Of a stretch of 64,000 bases of DNA, positions 57,741 through 64,000 are shown piece by piece. Each line of letters starts with the position of its first letter. Position 1 is the stretch's first letter. The notes below the pieces were generated by a model that searched no databases, was not told where the DNA came from, and saw nothing but the letters and a program-made list of their open reading frames with translations. The stretch covers positions 29,996,043-30,060,042 of the forward strand of contig OX463849.1 of the NCBI GenBank assembly GCA_949825065.1, written 5' to 3'. The position numbers were made by a program, and so were the translations under genes. The stretch comes from Odontocerum albicorne. Lineage: Eukaryota > Arthropoda > Insecta > Trichoptera > Odontoceridae.

Positions 57741-57948
57741 CATTGTAATTTGTTTTATTTAACACTGTTTATTCCACTTTATGTAATGGTATAACCCTAT
57801 TGGTTTTAAGGTTTACACCTCATCGTCGGGGAGCACGAACAAGACGTATTTGTGATCCCCAGGTGATGAGGGGAAAATCTTGAATCCGGTAGGGTTATAC
57901 CGTTACATAAAGTGGAATAAACAGTGTTTGATAAAACAAATTACAATG
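57741..57948. mobile_element. Palindromic pair of Penelope-type termini, copy 3
   Basis: Left half CATTGTAATTTGTTTTATTT ... GGTATAACCCTATTGG; right half complement ending AAATTACAATG; total 208 bp with a central GAGCACGAACAAGACG stretch as in the 44.8-kb remnant. The right half carries TGATGAG (57864-57870), GAATC (57882-57886; one change from GAAAC) and a perfect CGGTA/TACCG pair (57887-57891, 57898-57902) around GGGTTA. Confidence 0.8.
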
Positions 57949-58019
57949 ATTTAATATATTTATTTTTTTAGTTTATTGAAGAGGCATTTCTCATAAAATG
58001 TCATTAATGTAAAACAGGC

Positions 58020-58110
58020 CTCTGTCAGGGAATTGTACCCAGAATAGTTGGGCGTTACGCATGCATGCTGACCACAAGACTATGAAACTAACGAGCAATC
58101 GACAAAGATA
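58020..58110 (-). repeat. tRNA-like SINE head
   Basis: Minus strand: TAGTCTTGTGGTCAGC (A box like) and GGTACAATTCCC (B box like), with a T stem CTGGG/CCCTG that pairs at four of five positions. It is not a functional tRNA; a SINE head or tRNA pseudogene is likely. Confidence 0.45.
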
Positions 58111-58236
58111 TCAGTTATTTTTTTACTTAAGCCCACAATTTGAATACTTTTTGCTTATTTATTGTAACATTTTGGCCTTCATGGTCAAGTCTTTCATGGT
58201 ACATAAAACATACTATCACGTCATTTCCCTGTCGGA

Positions 58237-58827
58237 TTAGGTAGATAGTATAGATCGATACACTTTTCTAACTCGACACACATCCTTAGCCTCTTCTACA
58301 TCCACACACTTTCTCATAGAACCTCTACCATTTTTCTGACTTCCTACTTTTCCTTTTTTCAGAATATCACACACTTGATCAAACAGTAATTTCCTTGGTC
58401 TTCCTCTCATATCTACATTGTAAATATGTTTTGTTAATATTTTTTCGTTCATTTGTTTTACATGCCCAAACAATCAATACATCAGCCATACGTTCACATT
58501 CATCCCTTACCATTTCCTTCCGTATTCTGTCACATTGTCATTCCATATATTTTTCTCAATATACGCACCTCTACAGTGTTTTTCTCAGTCATTTTTCACA
58601 TCTAAGTTTCACTCCCATACATCAAAGTTGGCACCAAAATTCTATGGTTGACTATCATCTTAACAGATTTTGATATTCTCCAGTTCAAGTGTATGTGTTT
58701 TAGTACCTCATTGACTTTGATACCTGACGTTACACGCCGTTCGATATGCCTCTTAGCTCTTCCCTCATCTAAGAATATACTACTCAAAAAACAAAATGCC
58801 TCAACATGCTACAATCTTTCATTTTTA
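58237..58827 (-). pseudogene. RTE-like LINE ORF2 C-terminal fragment, copy 3 (split by hAT)
   Basis: Minus strand in order: IERRVTSGIKVNEVLKHI, then LVPTLMYGSET (the PTLLYGSE box), then TEKNTVEVRILRKIYG, RIRKEMVRDECERMAD, FGHVKQMNEKILTKHI and MRGRPRKLLFDQVCDILKKG with the VEEAKDVCRVRK end. This is the region downstream of the reverse transcriptase in RTE-like LINEs, the best preserved of three copies in the window, with several stops and frameshifts. The hAT element at 58838 is inserted at its upstream side. Confidence 0.78.
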
Positions 58828-58837
58828 ACCCATACGT
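58828..58837. repeat. hAT target-site duplication, left
   Basis: ACCCATACGT, repeated exactly at 61244-61253. hAT elements make 8-bp duplications; the 10-bp match probably contains the true 8 bp with chance extension or part of the end. Confidence 0.8.
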
Positions 58838-61243
58838 AACGTGACCATTTATTTTTTGACTCAAAACGGGACATTGGTTTATTTAAGTCAAATAACCATA
58901 GGTAGTCATTGAAAAAAAAATACTTTTTAAAGTTATATTGATGTATTTAGAAAAATTAAGATAACATTAAAGTTACTAATTGAAATCCAAAATGTTTAGT
59001 TATATTTATATTTTTCAGAGGAACAAATTTGTTTTAAAACATTTGGTGATGATTTTAAGTAGGAATGAAACTCTTGGCACGTTTTTTTTATATTGACCTT
59101 GGTAATCAACATCGCCTTTAAAACTGGAATTTGTAACTGAGTTTTCTCAGATGTCCATAATTTGTTCATCATAGAAAATACTCTTTCTACTGGAGCATTT
59201 GTAGCAGGCAAACATAAAATATATTCAATTAAAACAGAAAAATTTTCATGCTGCAGATTGTTGGCGTGAAAATGTTTGAATACTTCCACCCAACGAGTTT
59301 CCGTGGAAACATTTTGATTATTCCATTCTGTTACCTTTTGCGATGTAATGTAGTTAGAAATTAATGAAAATTCGTCAAAAACTTCTGTATCTTTATTACT
59401 ATCAATATATTCCTTTTCAATTAGGACATCCAGAGCTTTTTGAATGTCTTCCCATGCGGGGACGTTTTTTAAATCTGCCCAAAAAAATATCTCCATTTCT
59501 TTGGTTAGAAAGCAAGTCCACTGCTCCAGATATTCACGGCTTGTTTTATAAAATTCTGTAGCCGTCCTTTTCACAAACTCTTCATCGATACCAGTACCAT
59601 TATCTTTCAATTTCACCATAAATTGACGGACTGAAAATGGGAGAAACTGATTGGTCTGTTTCTGAGTGAAATTATCTTTTAGTTGATTGATTTCTTTTGC
59701 AGCTTCAATTGCTGATACAGTCTGACCTTCAAGTTTCAATACAGCTTGATGAAAACTTGCTGACTGAGCGTGTAAAAAATAAAGCCACAATTCTGATGTG
59801 GGATCTTCAAAAAAGTTTTTTAGTAAAATGGGACATTATTCAATACTCAAAAAGTAGTTTTTTAATGGCTGATACATTTTTAAAACCCTTTCTAATGCAG
59901 GCATAAGAGCAAGCCATCTGGTTTTGCTATAGCCGAGCATTTGTTGATATTCCGTTTCAGTTTCGGCGCAAAACTCCTTTAGAGCTTCAACTCGAATCGT
60001 GTAAATATAAAAAAATGAATATATCTTCACAATTATACTTTCATAATCTAAGGGTAGCCCATCTGCAGCAGATTTTACAGCATTATGAATTACATGGGCT
60101 CCACATCCAATACCTATTAATGGCTTTTTCATAAATGTTTGTAATTTTGTCAAGACATTGTTAGTTCCTCGCCTAGCTGCGCCCCCGAAATTGACGTTGG
60201 CATTGTCCCCACAAAATGCCACGACTTTTTCTGTTAAATTGTAATCTGTCAACACTTGGTTTAAATAATTGACAATAATATCTGAAGTCTCACCTGGCTG
60301 TTCTTGTAGGTCTAAAATTTTCACTTGTACACCTACGTAGGGTAGAAAAAAGCGCACTACAATAGGGTATATTTTCTTACTACCATGGTTTGAAGCGTCA
60401 GTCAAAATTGTAATACAATTCACCGTATCAAGATCATCTTTTAATTCTTTCATCGCTGTACGCGCCAAAACATTTACTGCAATAGCTTCTGATTTCGTAC
60501 GCGCGCATGTAAATTTCAAATCAAAACATGATTGAATTATTTTCGAAGCACAATCATTGGAGCGAAAACTGTGATTTTCTTGTATCGTGTGATAAGCCCA
60601 GACGCCTTCTGCCGCAGCGATATCCAAATCCTTTGTCGTTGGCGCGTCTGATTTCTTAAAAAAATTTAACATCGAAGAACTCGAAGCGGCGGCACGGTCG
60701 GCATTTTTATGCTTTTCAGATTTTAAATGTTGTTCAATATCACCTGCACCACTATGAGAAACACTAAATTCTGTACGACACTTTTCGCATCTGACATCTG
60801 AGGGAGTATTTATTTGCCTAATAAAAGGATATTTTGCTTGTAAGCTAACATTAAACGAACACTTACGTTTTGGCATATTAACTTAGGATTCCAAAACAAA
60901 AGAAGTTAAAGAAAATTACTAATCGAGCATCAAGCAACAAAACAATGAGCGAGAAGTGAGCGAACGAAAACTCTGTCAAATAACAATAATAAGCCAAAGC
61001 GCGCGCGAACGTTGGCATCCTCGGCTACTCTCGGTTATCGTCGCGTCAACGGACGACGCGGTCGGTCTTGCTCTCGCACACTGCTCGCGTCCAGCCGACC
61101 GTACGGTAAGCTTTGGTTCCTCAATTTTCGCGCGGATTCCGAAAACGGGACAATTTTGCGTCCGAGAATTTATTTCGGGGACACCGGGACTCGTAATTAT
61201 AAAATGGGACAGTCCCGTTCAAAACGGGACGTCTGGTCACGTT
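58838..61243 (-). mobile_element. hAT transposon with terminal inverted repeats
   Basis: The left end reads AACGTGACCA and the reverse complement of the right end reads AACGTGACCAGACGTCCCG. Inner GGGACA/TGTCCC-type motifs are near both ends (58,865 and 61,185-61,230). Element length is 2,406 bp. It holds a single transposase frame on the minus strand. The upstream 5' region (60,880-61,240) is GC-rich with GCGCGCG and CpG clusters, unlike the rest of the window, and is presumably its promoter and leader. Flanked by ACCCATACGT duplications, within a LINE fragment. Confidence 0.9.
58996..60876 (-). pseudogene. hAT transposase, near-intact, one in-frame stop
   Basis: ATG at 60,876; the frame continues for 626 codons to a stop at 58,996, broken only by TAA at 59836-59838 (codon 347). 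In order: a zinc finger CX2CX16HX5H (residues about 29-55; BED-like in position), the RNase-H-like core with LTDAS and FCGDNANVNFGG segments and the CGAHVIHNAVK box, RWLALMPALERVL, and the C-terminal hAT dimerisation motif LPATNAPVERVFSMMNK. No frameshift is seen. After the stop the frame resumes with CPILLKNFFEDPTSELW, so the stop replaced one sense codon. It could be a real mutation or a sequencing error. Only this change visibly prevents a full product. Confidence 0.88.
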
Positions 61244-61253
61244 ACCCATACGT
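61244..61253. repeat. hAT target-site duplication, right
   Basis: Second copy of ACCCATACGT, just outside the GGTCACGTT end of the element. Confidence 0.8.
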
Positions 61254-62329
61254 CTCATTGACTTTTCCTTTCACATTTAAGTAAAATAAACCATACCGAA
61301 GTTTACGATTCAAGTTACGAAGTTTAATGTTCAAGAAACCCGGCAGGTGCCATTTTAATTCGTAGAATTACCTCTCTATCTGGTTCAAGGTCACGAGTAA
61401 TCGGGCTTGCTCTATAGGTTGCCCGGTGAGCTGCAAAAATACACTTCTATAAAACCATCGACTCAAGAACATTAACTTGAACGCTGATACCATAAGCTGT
61501 CTTATATAAACTTAACATCAAAGCGCTATTGATATATAAATAATTAGAGCTATACAAATATCTTATAAAATATTTTTTTAATAATGCCTGTTGTTATAAA
61601 TAGAATGATTGTGTATGCTGCCTGCGAGGCGTTTATCATATATTTAGCCAGTGAAGTCATTAAATAAGTTGGTGGATGGATATCACGATTGGATGGCGCC
61701 CAACGTCAGCAGTGTCTACGAAGCCTAATGTGTCTGCCCATAAATATTATGACTGGCTTCATGACCGCCGCTGACCTGTCAATTGTGGAATATGTATAGA
61801 CATTTGCTCTCTAACAAGGAATGCGTCTGTCATTTGAGGACATATGTCGAAAACTTAATGATTAAATATTTATTTTCTTGTCATATTTTAAATTTGGAAT
61901 ATTGTACTGTATAGTTTTACATCAAAATAGTAAATGCCACAGTGGAAGTGGTTTCACAGTGAATTTAAACGAAAACTATTTAAGGTTTTCCTTCATTAAA
62001 GTAATCAGTGAATGTGAAAAAAACATTCGTTTGAAAATAATAAATCCATCTTAACTAGTTATTGTATATCCTCTCTAGTATTTATTAATCTTTATGAGCA
62101 ATGGTTGGGGAAGGCAAATAATTAATAAAGCTTTTATTAATTTTATCATGAATCAATGAAATCTAAACTGTTTAATCCTGTTCCTCTAATTTTTTGCCCA
62201 TTTACTAGTTTAATTCTACCGAGAGAATTCTCAAAATAAAACAATTCTGAAGATTCCCTTGGTAGAGTGACACCGGCAAGAGAGCAAAAAGAGAATGGAA
62301 CAGAATTGAATAGTTTTCGTTTTGATTTT
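61254..62329. other. Unannotated sequence
   Basis: The first ~50 bp should be the continuation of the LINE fragment split by the hAT insertion, but I cannot translate it convincingly. The rest is AT-rich with no recognised feature. A patch at 61,670-61,800 is less AT-rich and has no long frame. Confidence 0.35.
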
Positions 62330-62860
62330 TTTTTCACTTCATTGCAAATACAATCTGGCGTGTTCATTGCTAGGTGGTAATATCTTCCAAACAACCAGAC
62401 AAAAGTAAATAAAGCCAATTACATGGTCGCAAAAAATACTAAAAAAATAATTCATTTTAATGAAATTTATGCATGTAAAAGTGAGATATCATCAATTAAA
62501 GGAAAAGGAAAGGATGGTAGAGAGGAAATAAAAATCAGAATTAAAACACGTTATATTACTGACTAGAAATTAAGTGTTTTTTCAGTCGCTTTTTAAAGCA
62601 TGCCAAGGACGGAGCAAGTCTAACATTGGTTTGTAACTGATTCCAGAGTCTTATTTATTTATTTAACACTTTTATTGCAAATACAAACTGGCGGGGTTAT
62701 TGCCAGGCGGCAATCTCTTCCAACCAACCAGAGTCTTACTGCATGGACAGTAAAGGACGACGTAAAAAAGAAGAGCGATGAACTGGAAAGGCCAATAAGC
62801 AATCAAGCAACAATCCAATAAAAATATCTTCATGTTTGTTTAATTGTCAATAATTTTATG
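62330..62860 (-). mobile_element. LINE fragment: ORF2 end, 3' UTR and tail, split by a small insertion
   Basis: Minus strand: from about 62,800, LFFFTSSFTVHAVRLW and NQLQTN (ORF2 end, as at 49.95 kb), then the 3' UTR with TTTAATTGATGATATCTCAC and the tail TCTGGTTGTTTGGAAGATAT ... CTTCATTGCAAATAC region to 62,330. It is interrupted at 62654-62727 by a 74-bp insertion. Frames are degraded. Confidence 0.75.
62654..62727 (-). mobile_element. 74-bp retroposed LINE/SINE tail with target duplication
   Basis: Minus strand reads TTGGTTGGAAGAGATTGCCG, CCTGGCAATAACCCCGCCAG, TTTGTATTTGCAATAAAAGT, GTTAAATAAATAAA: only the 3' tail of the LINE family. CCAGAGTCTTA flanks it at 62643-62653 and 62728-62738, an 11-bp target-site duplication. 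It is therefore a separate, extremely 5'-truncated insertion into an older LINE copy. Confidence 0.85.
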
Positions 62861-62869
62861 TACTTAAAT

Positions 62870-63070
62870 TAAGTTGTCGTGTGTGCTATAAGAGTCAATA
62901 ATATAAAGTATTTCATTCCTGATTTTTTTTCCTGCACTTTTTCCACATCACTTCCTTTCTCTTTGATTGATGATATTTCACTTTTACTGGTTCCAGAGTC
63001 TCACTGCATGACCAGTTTAGGACGACGTGAAAAAAAGAAGAGCAGTGAACTGGAAAGGCAAACATTTTTT
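62870..63070. mobile_element. LINE fragments in opposite orientations
   Basis: 62,880-62,988 is plus-strand 3' UTR (TTCATTCCTGATTTTTTTTC, TTTGATTGATGATATTTCAC), and directly after it 62,990-63,068 is minus-strand ORF2 end (reverse of the SSFTVHAVRLWN region). Together with the minus-strand copy on the left this makes an inverted cluster, such as arises by twin priming or by repeated insertion. Confidence 0.65.
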
Positions 63071-63479
63071 TTCCCAGTGCACACATTCTATTAAAACTGA
63101 GATATGTAATTTGATATCTTTATATGCATAAAAATGAGAGCAACCACGTTATCATATCCAGCCCCTGAATATTTTGAGGCGCGACTTAAAATAATTTATA
63201 ACTTCAAGTGCGGGCTGACAATGCGGGCCTTCCTATTTACTCTTATCACGTTGCCGATCAATCTTCTTTGACGGCATAGATCACGATGGACCAGCCAACA
63301 GAACTATTCAAACTAAAGGATATTGAGATGCGTGATATTATATTGTTATAATTGGAAGAATAGGGGACATATTACAATTTATATTTCCATATCTACTACA
63401 AAATTAACATGAATAGATTTTTTTTATTACGCTTTTGTTGTATACTATACAGTACAATCTAATATTTTTACTGCTTAGT
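63071..63479. other. Unannotated sequence
   Basis: No recognised gene or element; moderately GC-richer at 63,160-63,300. Confidence 0.35.
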
Positions 63480-63925
63480 ATTCGGGGATACAAGGATACC
63501 TATGACTTCGTTCATATCTATTCTTTTAAAAAAAAGGGAAAAAAGTGTGCTCCGATGGTCTCACTTCAGGTGTGCCATCGGAATCAGTACAACGGTGTGC
63601 TCGATAAGTTTGCTGCTGTATAACGGCTTACTCACTTATCAAAACTAAATGCACGGCCCAGCTTCGCATTTTATCTTGTCGTCATCGTTACCGGGCCTCG
63701 TAATCGAGGATTCCCTCGCCGTTCCAACGTCAATTTTGAACCGTTCTCTCACGTTGATCGTGTGATCTTCTGTGAGAAAACAGCCCGATCCTAGATACGC
63801 ACTTCCTCCCGCAAATGCCACAGTCATGCCACAGTCAAGTCATCGTTTTGGGACACCTTTTATCTTAATTGACATTGGAATGATGATGGAATTCTCGACT
63901 ACGAGGCCCAGCAACGACGACGACA
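63480..63925 (+). repeat. Dispersed repeat family A, copy 4, with inverted terminus
   Basis: A plus-strand frame contains GYKDTYDFVHIYSFKKK then QYNGVLDKFAAV, matching copy 1 (GYKVTYDFCRFYSLKN, QYRGVSGKFGGV). The family terminus occurs in both directions: reversed at 63,679-63,710 (GGGCCTCGTAATCGAGGATT) and forward at 63,893-63,925 (TCGACTACGAGGCCCAGCAA). CCTCGTAGTCGAGG is itself self-complementary. The 180-bp part between matches the 35.6-kb copy. Family identity unknown. Confidence 0.6.
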
Positions 63926-64000
63926 CCTTTTTAAAAATATTAGGAATCCAACGTATTTTAAGCTCGCAACCTAAAAAAGCTCGCAACCTTCGGATCGGAA

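Noticed and set aside
60956..61284. Two overlapping ~100-codon plus-strand frames in the GC-rich end of the hAT element.
   Set aside because: They lie in the element's 5' region opposite to the transposase, have no domain, and are explained by the high GC content, which makes stops rare.
1..64000. Telomeric repeats such as (TTAGG)n that would place the gag-only element at a chromosome end.
   Set aside because: I saw no such run in the window, so a telomeric location is not supported.
1..64000. Host protein-coding genes with exon-intron structure.
   Set aside because: I looked for frames with recognisable non-transposon domains and for GC-rich exon-like patches. The patches at 40.1 and 51.9 kb have no domain or convincing splice context, so I did not call a gene.

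Overview
The window is a gene-poor, AT-rich stretch of an arthropod nuclear genome, most likely an insect. I infer this from the mix of repeats: a jockey-like LINE gag with a jockey-type internal promoter, RTE-like LINE fragments, Penelope-like element (PLE) remnants, mariner, piggyBac and hAT transposons, and tRNA-derived SINE-like units. I cannot place the order. I recognise no host protein-coding gene; every open frame I can identify belongs to a mobile element or is a by-product of a repeat.

Positions 1 to about 25,600 are one satellite array. The monomer is about 333 bp, with a longer variant of about 370 bp and some truncated units. Monomers are organised into a higher-order repeat of 10,172 bp: copy 1 is 5502-15673 and copy 2 is 15674-24166. 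Copy 2 holds a 200-N assembly gap that replaces about 1.88 kb of copy 1. The left part (1-5501) is made of related but differently ordered monomers. One monomer at 1092-1103 is the target of a 2.34-kb jockey-like element (1104-3447) that has a full gag frame (523 aa, three zinc knuckles), no reverse transcriptase, and a 12-bp target-site duplication. The right edge of the array (24,530-25,600) becomes progressively diverged.

Positions 25,600-64,000 are a graveyard of dispersed elements. Recognisable items are LINE fragments (28.7-29.5, 30.1-30.6, 37.2-37.6, 47.7-48.1, 49.5-50.3, 50.6-50.9, 58.2-58.8, 62.3-63.1 kb), a piggyBac element with TTAA ends (37731-39453), a mariner tail (33.7-34.0 kb), a mariner pseudogene with an internal tandem duplication (52.6-53.8 kb), a hAT element with terminal inverted repeats, a target-site duplication and a transposase frame broken by only one stop (58838-61243), and a Penelope-like GIY-YIG remnant (44.8-45.3 kb). 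Three palindromes of 160-210 bp (42.4, 55.6, 57.7 kb) are built from the same terminal sequence as that Penelope remnant, and some halves carry a hammerhead-ribozyme-like core. Two dispersed repeat families that I cannot assign are described as family A (25.9, 35.6, 43.0, 63.5 kb) and family B (27.4, 46.5, 56.0, 56.3 kb). Several minisatellites (unit lengths 25, 26, 29, 30, 33, 53, 57 and about 150 bp) fill other places.

Nothing here works as an operon or pathway. The value of the window is structural: a recently homogenised higher-order satellite with a gag-only retrotransposon in it, nested insertions that give relative ages, and paired Penelope termini with possible self-cleaving RNA motifs.
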